From assembly GCA_905236595.1 (NCBI GenBank), contig CAJORE010000231.1:1-9957 (forward strand): a DNA stretch of 9,957 nucleotides, read 5' to 3'. A program made the position numbers and the translations under genes. Source of the DNA: an uncultured Selenomonadaceae bacterium (GTDB lineage: Bacteria > Bacillota > Negativicutes > Selenomonadales > Selenomonadaceae). Below are positions 1-7,192 of the stretch, in pieces (the first letter of the stretch is position 1; every line of letters starts with the position of its first letter). The notes under the pieces are model-generated. The model saw nothing but the letters and a program-made list of their open reading frames with translations. It was not told the origin of the DNA and made no database searches.

Positions 1-14
1 TAGTGGTGCTACGC

Positions 15-160
15 TGAGGAGGAATGACGCAGTATGCCGGAAAAAGACCCGGCAAGGGTGCGGACGAATTATGCAGTATTTCCCAAGTATGAATTTCCCT
101 GTGTGAGGCAAATGAAAGCAGTATGGCGGTGCTTATGCCCTTTAGCGACGATGAGGCGCG
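15..160. repeat. Degenerate ~45-nt repeat units (TGAGG/TGCGG-N9-GCAGTAT)
   Basis: Three units begin at 15, 59 and 104. Each has TGAGG (TGCGG in the second), exactly nine bases, then GCAGTAT (29-35, 73-79, 118-124). Unit spacing is 44 and 45 bases. A fourth TGAGG sits at 152 but lacks the GCAGTAT half. The stretch after each GCAGTAT differs between units: in unit 1 it forms a 6-bp hairpin (TGCCGG 35-40 with CCGGCA 49-54), and in unit 3 CCCT 138-141 can pair with AGGG 161-164. The N9 parts of units 1 and 2 agree at six of nine positions. The pattern is seen directly. Whether it is an RNA element, a protein-binding array or a remnant is unknown. No known riboswitch or housekeeping RNA was recognised in it. 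Confidence 0.4.
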
Positions 161-189
161 AGGGAAATTTCAAACGTGAACTGAAATTT
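92..189. other. Two mutually exclusive base-pairings (possible structured RNA)
   Basis: AATTTCCCT (92-100) is perfectly complementary to AGGGAAATT (161-169). The overlapping AAATTTCA (165-172) is perfectly complementary to TGAAATTT (182-189) across a nine-base loop. The two helices share bases 165-169, so only one can form at a time, as in a switch or attenuator. No run of T follows 189, so there is no classical terminator on the plus strand. No cognate downstream protein gene exists in that direction before the tRNA. The complementarity is observed; the role is unknown. Confidence 0.3.
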
Positions 190-370
190 ATGACCGAACG
201 GTTCAACAGCGGTTGTTTATAAAACGCACTTTTTGTGCTTACAATATCCCGTTCATATTCTACTGTTTTTTTTGTATACTGTCAAATTGTATTGCGCTCG
301 CGTTTCCACGGTCGTTTTGTCAATTTCGATTTGTGTGGGGGGTGGGAGCGTGTCGGGTTGCGTTGTCAAA
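190..370. other. Gene-free A/T-rich intergenic stretch
   Basis: I see no credible protein gene here. It holds small imperfect dyads (GAAC/GTTC and CAAC/GTTG near 196-215), several T-tracts, and a G-rich patch around 333-357. A weak promoter-like pair lies within it and is listed separately. Together with 1-189 it forms about 395 bases upstream of the tRNA promoter with no supported CDS. Confidence 0.5.
252..280 (+). promoter_or_regulatory. Weak candidate upstream promoter
   Basis: TTCATA (252-257, four of six matches to the -35 consensus) lies 17 bases before TATACT (275-280, five of six matches to the -10). It faces the tRNA-Ala gene and would give a leader of about 150 bases. In A/T-rich DNA such matches arise by chance, so this is a low-confidence call next to the much better promoter at 396-424. 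Confidence 0.2.
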
Positions 371-424
371 TGAAAAAAATTTTTTCAAAAAATGCTTGCA
401 AATTTTATATTGTTGTTGTATAAT
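371..424 (+). promoter_or_regulatory. tRNA-Ala promoter with UP-like A/T block
   Basis: The -35 TTGCAA (396-401) and a perfect -10 TATAAT (419-424) are separated by 17 bases. This predicts a start near 431, about six bases before the tRNA. Directly upstream, 371-393 carries an A7T6 tract inside the near-palindrome TGAAAAAAATTTTTTCA (371-387). Relative to the predicted start this block sits at about -60 to -40, the usual place for an UP element bound by the RNA polymerase alpha subunit, as expected for a strong stable-RNA promoter. Confidence 0.8.
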
Positions 425-436
425 GACACCCGTTGT

Positions 437-512
437 GGGGGCGTAGCTCAGCTGGGAGAGCATCAGGTTCGCAATCTGGGGGTCAGGGGTTCAATCCCCC
501 TCGTCTCCACCA
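437..512 (+). tRNA. tRNA-Ala (anticodon CGC)
   Basis: The 76 bases fold into a complete cloverleaf. The acceptor stem is GGGGGCG (437-443) with CGTCTCC (502-508). The D stem is GCTC/GAGC. The anticodon stem is 463-467 with 475-479, around the loop TTCGCAA with anticodon CGC at 470-472. The T stem is AGGGG/CCCCT, around TTCAATC (490-496). The discriminator A is at 509 and CCA is encoded at 510-512. Anticodon CGC reads the alanine codon GCG. The acceptor stem carries the G3-U70 wobble pair that is the main identity element for alanyl-tRNA synthetase, supporting the assignment independently of the anticodon. A second G-U pair occurs at the fifth acceptor position. It is a single gene with its own promoter and terminator, read toward the end of the minus-strand gene cluster. 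Confidence 0.97.
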
Positions 513-528
513 TGATATTGATATTGTG

Positions 529-553
529 AAGCAAGCCGTGGGCTTGCTTTTTT
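529..553 (+). terminator. Rho-independent terminator of tRNA-Ala
   Basis: AAGCAAGCC (529-537) pairs perfectly with GGCTTGCTT (541-549) around a three-base GTG loop. The T-run covers 548-553. It starts 17 bases after the CCA end of the tRNA, in the right orientation to end the tRNA transcript. Confidence 0.9.
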
Positions 554-573
554 GTTGGTTTGCGGTATTGCAC

Positions 574-634
574 AAAAAAAAGGCGTGTGCCGCCAAGGAA
601 CCTTGAGTGTTCCTTCGGCGGTACGCGCCTTTTT
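574..634 (-). terminator. Long, probably bidirectional terminator
   Basis: The arm 582-600 pairs with 610-629 (about 19 bp with two G-U-type positions and one bulged base), around a nine-base loop. On the plus strand the hairpin is preceded by A8 (574-581) and followed by T5 (630-634), so each strand reads stem then U-run. The minus-strand copy ends the diguanylate cyclase transcript. The last base of its T5 side is also the last base of that gene's TGA stop codon (634-636). The plus-strand copy would back up the tRNA terminator. Confidence 0.85.
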
Positions 635-2508
635 CAAAACGCATCCTGGATGATAAGCGCCAATGACCTGTTGCGTTGATCTTCCCAGTGAATGTTGTAA
701 GCGCGGGTATTGGTCGGCGCTCCCCAATTGTCGAGAGTAACGTCGATATACTCATTGCCTTCGCGAGACAACCGCGAGAGCGGACAATTTTTGCACGGCT
801 TTTCATAACGATGAAAGCGTTTGTAGCATGGTTGATTGACGCTTATACCGGCAATGCCTTGACGTATGGTTTGGTTAAAGAAAATCGGCTCGTAAGAATC
901 CTTGTCCACGATGTAAATAAATTCTTGCATATGATCCAAAACGTCACGCAGGTGGTCATTTTCTTGCTGTACCGAATGATCGTCGTTTCTCACCAACAAG
1001 ATGTTCCCCAAAAGCACCGAAAAAATACTCAGGTCGGAAATTTCCTCTTTGGTAAACGTTCGCGGTGCTTTGTTGCTTTCAAAACCCAAGCAACCAATAT
1101 CCTCCGTGCCGTGAGTTATGCGACAGTGGGCGAAGGAATGAACGCGCAAATAATTGGCCGCCGCTTGGTACTCGCTTCCTGCTTTGCCGGTGTCGCGACA
1201 TAAAGACAAAACGCCGTAAGGGGTCGGTTTGTAGCGCGACAAAATCATTTCGTTGCGCATATTTATCAGATCGGATACGTCTTTGTCGTGGGCGTCGGCG
1301 CGCAAGGAGACACCGTTGGGGCTTAGCCATTCAAAGGCGTTGGTGTATTGATTCGTTGTTTTGTTATAGCGGTCAATCGCCACACGATCAAGTTCGAATT
1401 GCTTGCCGAACATTGAAAGACACAGCGAAATGGTGGCATCGGGATCGTTTGTCTCATAAAGGAAGCTAAAAATAAATTCCAGCATATTGTCCTTAAAGGC
1501 TTTTTCCTGCATATCCGCCGTATGCAACGGATCTCGATCCGATTTGACCGAAGTGTTGCCGATTAGGCTTGGTTGATAAATATGATATTGGTTCTTGCCG
1601 TTCGACTTTGATTCGTAAAGAGCGCGATCGGCGTGTTTGAACAGTTCGGTGTATTCGTTGCCGTGGTCGGGGAAAAGAGCGATGCCCACGCTCACCGAAA
1701 ACGGCAGACGCACATCTTTGTTTTGATAATTGCGATTCAGTTCGTCGATTAGACCCAATGCGGCTTTTTTCATTGCGGACAAATCATCTTTGGTGTCGCG
1801 ATAAAGTACCAAAAATTCGTCGCCGCCGATACGACCGATTATTGACGTATCGTGAAAATGTTTGTTAATCGCCGCCGCCATATCTTTTAGCACACCGTCA
1901 CCGAACAGGTGGCCGAATGTATCGTTTATTGCCTTAAAGCCGTCGGCATCGACGATAATAAGCGCCGGTTTTGTCTCTTCCGATATGTCGGCAAGGTATC
2001 TTTCGATACGTTTGCGACAAGCCGCTTTGTTCAAAAAGCCCGTTAAGTCATCGTATTCTATTTCCCGCTGGAGTTTTAACTGACGCACTTGCTGTTCGTT
2101 TATGTCGCAAATGCAACCGTACGCCGTATGCGGGAGAAAGCCTTCGTAGTATATGAGCAGACGAAATTCAACCCAAAGATATTCGCCGTTTCGCGCTTTT
2201 ATGCGCAATTTGCTGACGGCGCGCTTTTTTTCGTCGGGAGCGTCCGGTTTTGTCCAAAAGAGTTGGTCAAAGAAGGACTCCAAAAGCGACATATCGTCGG
2301 GATGCAAAAGTTTGCCGCCCCATAAGTTGGTTGAGGCGTCCTCAATACGATCGGGCAAGTCGTAGGCATAACCGGCTGTCGATTCTGTAAACTCCAAAAC
2401 GTCCGTATGCATATGCCACGTAAAATAAAGCAATCGTTCCACGTCATTCAACAAGTCGTAAACTTCCTTGTTGAATTTAGCGGGAATCGCCGCTTGCCCA
2501 TCTTTCAT
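634..2508 (-). CDS. Diguanylate cyclase, PAS-GGDEF-GAF-PAS
   Basis: This 624-residue protein is a predicted cytosolic diguanylate cyclase that makes c-di-GMP from two GTP. No signal peptide or membrane segment is seen. Residues about 25-137 form a PAS domain (LLHPDD, then a PAC-like stretch ending in CDINEQ). The GGDEF domain spans about 150-312: DDLTGFLNK start, metal site D187-A-D189, IND-TFGH, and an intact GGDEF at 228-232. The allosteric inhibitory site should read RxxD just before that motif but reads HDTS (219-222), so product inhibition there is probably lost. Residues about 340-508 resemble a GAF domain. The rest (about 516-624) looks like a second PAS with C561 and a CxxC (C572, C575). 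GGAAG lies nine bases before the ATG. The gene is 95 bases behind the operon and ends on a terminator, so it appears complete. The GAF and C-terminal PAS calls rest on pattern only. Confidence 0.9.
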   Translation of the reverse strand: MKDGQAAIPAKFNKEVYDLLNDVERLLYFTWHMHTDVLEFTESTAGYAYDLPDRIEDASTNLWGGKLLHPDDMSLLESFFDQLFWTKPDAPDEKKRAVSKLRIKARNGEYLWVEFRLLIYYEGFLPHTAYGCICDINEQQVRQLKLQREIEYDDLTGFLNKAACRKRIERYLADISEETKPALIIVDADGFKAINDTFGHLFGDGVLKDMAAAINKHFHDTSIIGRIGGDEFLVLYRDTKDDLSAMKKAALGLIDELNRNYQNKDVRLPFSVSVGIALFPDHGNEYTELFKHADRALYESKSNGKNQYHIYQPSLIGNTSVKSDRDPLHTADMQEKAFKDNMLEFIFSFLYETNDPDATISLCLSMFGKQFELDRVAIDRYNKTTNQYTNAFEWLSPNGVSLRADAHDKDVSDLINMRNEMILSRYKPTPYGVLSLCRDTGKAGSEYQAAANYLRVHSFAHCRITHGTEDIGCLGFESNKAPRTFTKEEISDLSIFSVLLGNILLVRNDDHSVQQENDHLRDVLDHMQEFIYIVDKDSYEPIFFNQTIRQGIAGISVNQPCYKRFHRYEKPCKNCPLSRLSREGNEYIDVTLDNWGAPTNTRAYNIHWEDQRNRSLALIIQDAF

Positions 2509-2603
2509 CGCGTATCACTTCCGTTTTCATAAATATGCCTGCAACCTATGCTCCATGGTGAAATTCGACGTGCATCGACAAAATCCTTTGTTGGACACGT
2601 CGT
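2509..2603 (-). promoter_or_regulatory. Gap before cyclase gene, with hairpin
   Basis: CGACGTG (2566-2572) pairs with CACGTCG (2596-2602). Inside it ACAAA (2578-2582) pairs with TTTGT (2587-2591), separated by a small internal loop. The hairpin starts two bases after the stop codon of the folate gene. No U-run follows it on the minus strand, so it is not a good terminator. It could be an mRNA 3'-end stabiliser, a weak attenuator or a protein-binding dyad. I found no convincing -35/-10 pair for the cyclase gene in the remaining bases. Confidence 0.35.
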
Positions 2604-3215
2604 TTAATCCAAAATTCTGCCGTCTTTGACGTATATCGTTCGTGTTTCGGAAATCAACATATCGACGGGGACATCATGCGGCGAAACGGGGACGGCATCC
2701 AAAATTTGAAAATCAAATGTTAAAGCCACACGGCAGGCGTTGGGCGCTTTCGGCAAAAAGCGATCGTAATATCCGCCGCTTAATCCCAAGCGATCGCCGT
2801 TTAAGTTAAACGCTACGCCCGGCACGATTATGAGGTCAAGCTCCTTCGGATCGAGGGGAACAACGTTGGTGCGGTTGGCTGACAGCATACCGTAAGCGTC
2901 GGGGACAAGTTCTTCGATGGCGTTGAGCCGTGCCGCCCACATTTCGCCTTGGCCGACGATTATCGGCAAGGCCAATCGCTTTTTCATTACGCGACATTCT
3001 TCGATTAGCGGGAAAAGCTGGACTTCGTACGGTAACGAGGCATAAAGCATAATTGATTTTGCCGCAACAAAAACACTTTCACGCGTCAAGCGTTCGATGA
3101 TAAGGCGGCTTTTCAAGAACCGCGTATCTTTGGGCAGTAATTTGCGCCGCGCCTGCATTATGCGGCGCAATTTTTTTTTTGCCGCGACAATGGCGGCGTC
3201 TTCTGCTATGTCCAT
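2604..3215 (-). CDS. fau: 5-formyltetrahydrofolate cyclo-ligase
   Basis: This 203-residue protein belongs to the 5-formyl-THF cyclo-ligase family (EC 6.3.3.2, methenyl-THF synthetase). Using ATP, it returns 5-formyl-THF to the active pool as 5,10-methenyl-THF. Its substrate is known to inhibit folate enzymes such as AICAR formyltransferase. Visible signatures are the basic N-terminal helix (KKKLRR, 13-18), LYASLPYEV (57-65), VPGVAFNLNG (131-140), the RLGLSGGYYDRFL loop (142-154, where the family usually has Gly in place of Ser146), and the C-terminal FDFQ...HDVPVD block (167-185). Length is normal for the family. ATG at 3215 lies six bases after the tgt stop with only a weak GGG upstream, which suggests translational coupling. 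The lysines at 13-15 are encoded by an uninterrupted A10 tract. The symbol follows E. coli fau/ygfA. Confidence 0.93.
   Translation of the reverse strand: MDIAEDAAIVAAKKKLRRIMQARRKLLPKDTRFLKSRLIIERLTRESVFVAAKSIMLYASLPYEVQLFPLIEECRVMKKRLALPIIVGQGEMWAARLNAIEELVPDAYGMLSANRTNVVPLDPKELDLIIVPGVAFNLNGDRLGLSGGYYDRFLPKAPNACRVALTFDFQILDAVPVSPHDVPVDMLISETRTIYVKDGRILD
3171..3180 (-). repeat. A10 homopolymer in coding sequence
   Basis: Ten consecutive T on the plus strand (A on the coding strand) lie inside codons 12-15 of the cyclo-ligase gene (GCA AAA AAA AAA). A change of one base would shift the frame in the first 8% of the gene. It is the longest homopolymer I see within a coding region here. A shorter A8 occurs in tgt at 3743-3750. 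Confidence 0.9.
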
Positions 3216-3221
3216 ATCAAA

Positions 3222-4355
<1,134 letters not shown>

Positions 4356-5297
4356 TTACCTCCAAAACGCCGCCGCATTTTCTCTGTCTCGTTTAAGCTG
4401 TTTTATCAATTCGTCGGCTCCGGCAAATTTTTGTTCGTCGCGCAATTTGGCCAAAAATTCGACTTCGATGTACTGACCGTAAATATCACGGGAAAAATTT
4501 TGCACGTTGACTTCCAAGCGCCGTTCTTTGCCGGAGAATGTAGGATTATCGCCGACGTTGGCAAGGGCGGGGAATATTTCTTCGTTGTCGTTGTCGCTTT
4601 GGCGGGCGGAGCGTAAATTTATACGCGCAAATGCCGCATAAGCACCGTTTTTGAGTATGGCACGGTGTTTTTCGATGATAAGGTTGGCCGTAGGGAAACC
4701 GATTGTCCGGCCGCGTCGATCACCGTGTACCACGCGGCCACCGTAAGTGAACGGCGCCGCCAAAAGTGCGTTGGCAGTCGGCAAATCGCCATCTATTATG
4801 CTCTCTCTTATGCGGGTACTGCTGACTGTTTTGCCGAGCGCCGTCACCGTCGGGCAAATTTCGGCGGCAAAATCAAATTTATTTGCCAAACGCAAAAGCG
4901 TACGTTTGTTGCCCATGCCCTTTGCTCCGAACGTATAATTTGCTCCCGTTACCACAAAGCGCGGTGCGATGTTGTCTCTTAACATGGCAAGAAAATTTTC
5001 CGGTGTTATGCGGGAAAATTCTTTGGTAAACGTCACATTAAAAAGTACGTCAACGCCCATTTCCCGCATGATACGCGCCTTGGTTTCCGGCGAACAAATG
5101 ATGCGCGGTGCGCTTTGTTCGGCCAACACGGTAAGCGGATGGTTGGCAAAAGTAAACACCGCGCTTTTTCCGCCCGTTTCTTTTGCCAAAGCCACGGCAC
5201 GGGAAATTATGCTGCGGTGTCCGGCGTGTACGCCGTCAAACATACCTAAGGCCACCGCCGCAACGGGTACGAAACCGAGTTTGTTGTAAATTTCCAT
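4356..5297 (-). CDS. ribF: Bifunctional riboflavin kinase/FAD synthetase
   Basis: RibF (313 residues) phosphorylates riboflavin to FMN and adenylylates FMN to FAD. The N-terminal FAD synthetase module shows GMFDGVHAGHR (18-28), TFANHP (49-54), the flavin-site loop VTGANYTFGAKGMGN (116-130) and STRIRE (160-165). The C-terminal kinase shows GDRRGRTIGFPTAN (192-205), ANVGDNPTF (246-254) and LEVNVQNF (261-268) with the probable catalytic E262. Some usually conserved positions differ: GAN where GxD is common in the first module, and N-V-Q-N where H-x-x-D is common in the second. Residues 229-241 form a charged insertion. ATG at 5297 gives the usual family length. An in-frame TTG at 5357 would put 20 unlikely residues inside purD. 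No clear ribosome-binding site precedes the ATG, but the purD stop is only seven bases upstream. Confidence 0.94.
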   Translation of the reverse strand: MEIYNKLGFVPVAAVALGMFDGVHAGHRSIISRAVALAKETGGKSAVFTFANHPLTVLAEQSAPRIICSPETKARIMREMGVDVLFNVTFTKEFSRITPENFLAMLRDNIAPRFVVTGANYTFGAKGMGNKRTLLRLANKFDFAAEICPTVTALGKTVSSTRIRESIIDGDLPTANALLAAPFTYGGRVVHGDRRGRTIGFPTANLIIEKHRAILKNGAYAAFARINLRSARQSDNDNEEIFPALANVGDNPTFSGKERRLEVNVQNFSRDIYGQYIEVEFLAKLRDEQKFAGADELIKQLKRDRENAAAFWR

Positions 5298-5304
5298 GCT
5301 GTGT

Positions 5305-6582
5305 TTATCTTGGCAAAGCCCGATGGGCGATGTCTTTTCGGTAATACGCGCCGGCAAAATCTATTTCGCCGACGCCGCCGTAAGCAAGTTTCACCGCTTG
5401 CGCCAAATTTTCATCCAAGGCGACGACGGCGAGAACCCGTCCGCCGTCGGTAACGAGTTCGCCGTTTAGCTCCTTTGTTCCTGCCTGAAAGACCATGCAA
5501 CCGCGTTCGTAGGCTTCGGGCAGACCGGTAATGACTTTGTTTTTTTCGTAGGCACCGGGATAGCCTGCCGAGGCTATGACGACACACGCCGCCGATTCAT
5601 TTTCGCGCCAATTTATTTGGCCGTAAGCGCCTAATGTGCCGTCGGCGCAGGCCAGCATAATTTTGGCCAAGTCGTCGTTTAAGAGCGGAACCACCACTTG
5701 CGTTTCGGGATCGCCGAAGCGACAATTAAATTCGACGACTTTGACTCCATCATCGGTAATCATAAGTCCTGCGTAAAGACAACCGCTGTAGGGCATACCT
5801 TCTTTTTTCATAGCGGCTATGGTCGGTTCCAAGATTTTTTTTGCAGTCTCGTCGATTAAAGCCGCCGTCATAACCGGCGCCGGAGCATACGCTCCCATGC
5901 CGCCGGTATTGGCGCCCTTGTCACCGTCAAAAATGCGTTTATGATCTTGTGCGGCGACCATGGGTACAATCGTTTCGCCGTCGGTGAACGCTAACAGCGA
6001 CGCTTCTTCGCCGTTCATAAACTCTTCGACGACGATTTTTGCGCCCGGAGTTGTCATAATGCCGTCGATTGCCGCCACGGCTTCATCGACGGTGGCGGCG
6101 ACAACGACACCCTTGCCGGCGGCCAAACCGTCGGCCTTAACGACAATCGGCGCCCCGGTTTGTCGCACATAAGCCCGCGCCCGTCCGGCATCGTTAAAAA
6201 TTTCGTAGCGTGCCGTGGGAATATTATATTTTTTCATCAGATTTTTGGCGAAAGCTTTTGACCCTTCAAGCTGTGCCGCCGCTTTCGTAGGACCGAAAAC
6301 TTTAAGTCCTGCCGCCCGACATTCATCGGCAAGCCCCGCCACCAACGGCGCTTCCGGTCCAACAACAACCAACCCCACGGCATTATCCCGGGCAAAGCGG
6401 ACAACTGCCGCGTTATCGGTTGCGTCAACATTCGTAACGAGTTCGGCAACATTTTTCATTCCGGGGTTGCCGGGCAAAACGAACAGTTTATCGCACAATT
6501 CGCTCTGGCGAAGTTTCCACGCCAAGGCATGTTCACGTCCGCCGCTGCCTATCACCAATATATTCATTTTTGCGTCGCTCAT
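5305..6582 (-). CDS. purD: Phosphoribosylamine-glycine ligase (GAR synthetase)
   Basis: PurD (425 residues, normal length, cytosolic) joins glycine to phosphoribosylamine with ATP, the second step of de novo IMP synthesis. The N-terminal domain has [19 protein letters not shown] (6-24), PGNPG (37-41) and [14 protein letters not shown] (73-86). The ATP-grasp core follows: [17 protein letters not shown] (108-124), [16 protein letters not shown] (147-162), [19 protein letters not shown] (212-230) and [12 protein letters not shown] (284-295). The C-terminal domain has [12 protein letters not shown] (332-343). The ATG at 6582 overlaps the purH stop (ATGA), and AAAGGAG (6600-6594) lies 11 bases upstream inside purH. 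The methionine at residue 6 is where many family members begin, but it is poorly spaced from that ribosome-binding site, so the first ATG is preferred. Tight coupling to purH fits a purine sub-operon. Confidence 0.97.
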   Translation of the reverse strand: MSDAKMNILVIGSGGREHALAWKLRQSELCDKLFVLPGNPGMKNVAELVTNVDATDNAAVVRFARDNAVGLVVVGPEAPLVAGLADECRAAGLKVFGPTKAAAQLEGSKAFAKNLMKKYNIPTARYEIFNDAGRARAYVRQTGAPIVVKADGLAAGKGVVVAATVDEAVAAIDGIMTTPGAKIVVEEFMNGEEASLLAFTDGETIVPMVAAQDHKRIFDGDKGANTGGMGAYAPAPVMTAALIDETAKKILEPTIAAMKKEGMPYSGCLYAGLMITDDGVKVVEFNCRFGDPETQVVVPLLNDDLAKIMLACADGTLGAYGQINWRENESAACVVIASAGYPGAYEKNKVITGLPEAYERGCMVFQAGTKELNGELVTDGGRVLAVVALDENLAQAVKLAYGGVGEIDFAGAYYRKDIAHRALPR

Positions 6583-7172
6583 TTTGCCGCAAGCTCCTTT
6601 AGGTATGCGGCAATCGCCGTATCATAATCGGCGGTGTGGGCAAAGGCTTCTTGCGCCAGTTTGAGGCGCATAAGTCCGCTGACACAGCCTTCTTTGACAA
6701 TGGCATCGGCAATTTCGCCGTAGCGTGCCGGGTTGGTGACCACCGTTACGAATTTGAAATTTTTCGCCGCTGCCCTAATCATCGCCGGACCGCCGATGTC
6801 GATGTTTTCTACTGCTTCGGCCAAGGTTACGCCTTCTTTGGCAATCGTCTGCTTGAAGGGATAGAGATTGACAACCACCAAGTCAATGGGCGTAATTTTG
6901 TGTTCTTTCATTTCGCGGACGTGGCGCTCGTTGTCGCGCACGGCCAAAATGCCGCCGTGGATGTAAGGATTGAGTGTTTTTACGCGTCCGTCCATGATTT
7001 CGGGGAATCCGGTCACGTCGCTGACGTAGGTCACGGGGATGCCGGCGGCTTTGAGTGCCTTCATCGTCCCACCCGTAGAGATGATTTCGACGCCCGCATT
7101 ATGGATTTTTTGGGCGAATTCCAAGATGCCTTCTTTGTCGGAAACGCTGATAAGCGCACGGTTTATTTTCAT
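6579..7172 (-). CDS. purH: IMP cyclohydrolase (stand-alone PurH N-domain)
   Basis: This 197-residue protein matches only the N-terminal, MGS-like half of PurH, which closes FAICAR to IMP, the last step of the pathway. The usual bifunctional PurH is about 510-530 residues. Seen motifs are ISVSDKEG (8-15), STGGT (32-36), [14 protein letters not shown] (61-74), NLYPF (102-106) and [16 protein letters not shown] (123-138). Residues known to act in family catalysis are present (K65, Y104, D125, K137). The protein ends just after YDTAIAAYL (183-191), where the domain normally joins the AICAR formyltransferase half. That half is absent here: the stop codon overlaps the purD ATG, so no decayed remainder follows. 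It is therefore a whole single-domain gene rather than a frameshift product. AGAAAGGA lies 10 bases before the ATG, and valS ends 20 bases upstream. The formyltransferase must be encoded elsewhere. Confidence 0.93.
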   Translation of the reverse strand: MKINRALISVSDKEGILEFAQKIHNAGVEIISTGGTMKALKAAGIPVTYVSDVTGFPEIMDGRVKTLNPYIHGGILAVRDNERHVREMKEHKITPIDLVVVNLYPFKQTIAKEGVTLAEAVENIDIGGPAMIRAAAKNFKFVTVVTNPARYGEIADAIVKEGCVSGLMRLKLAQEAFAHTADYDTAIAAYLKELAAK

Positions 7173-7192
7173 TGTCGGTTAGTCCTTTCTGT

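Noticed and set aside
15..160. CRISPR array
   Set aside because: The conserved parts are only TGAGG and GCAGTAT with variable bases between, units differ in length, and no cas gene is present.
34..222. 62-codon open frame with a possible GGAGG at 18-22
   Set aside because: Its product is rich in Cys and Arg, has no recognisable motif, and lies across the repeat and hairpin region. The repeats fall in different frames, which does not suit a coding repeat.
1..230. Known housekeeping RNA (RNase P, tmRNA, SRP, 6S) or a common riboswitch
   Set aside because: None of the conserved core sequences I know for these classes is present on the plus strand. A covariance search would be needed to exclude divergent members.
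676..1203. 175-codon open frame on the plus strand
   Set aside because: Antisense to the C-terminal sensor region of the diguanylate cyclase, without recognisable motifs.
5298..5357. ribF starting at the in-frame TTG at 5357
   Set aside because: It would overlap purD by more than 50 bases and add 20 residues before the usual family start.
6579..6582. Frameshift or truncation breaking purH
   Set aside because: purH ends at a natural domain boundary and its stop overlaps the purD start codon with a good ribosome-binding site. No formyltransferase remnant lies downstream.
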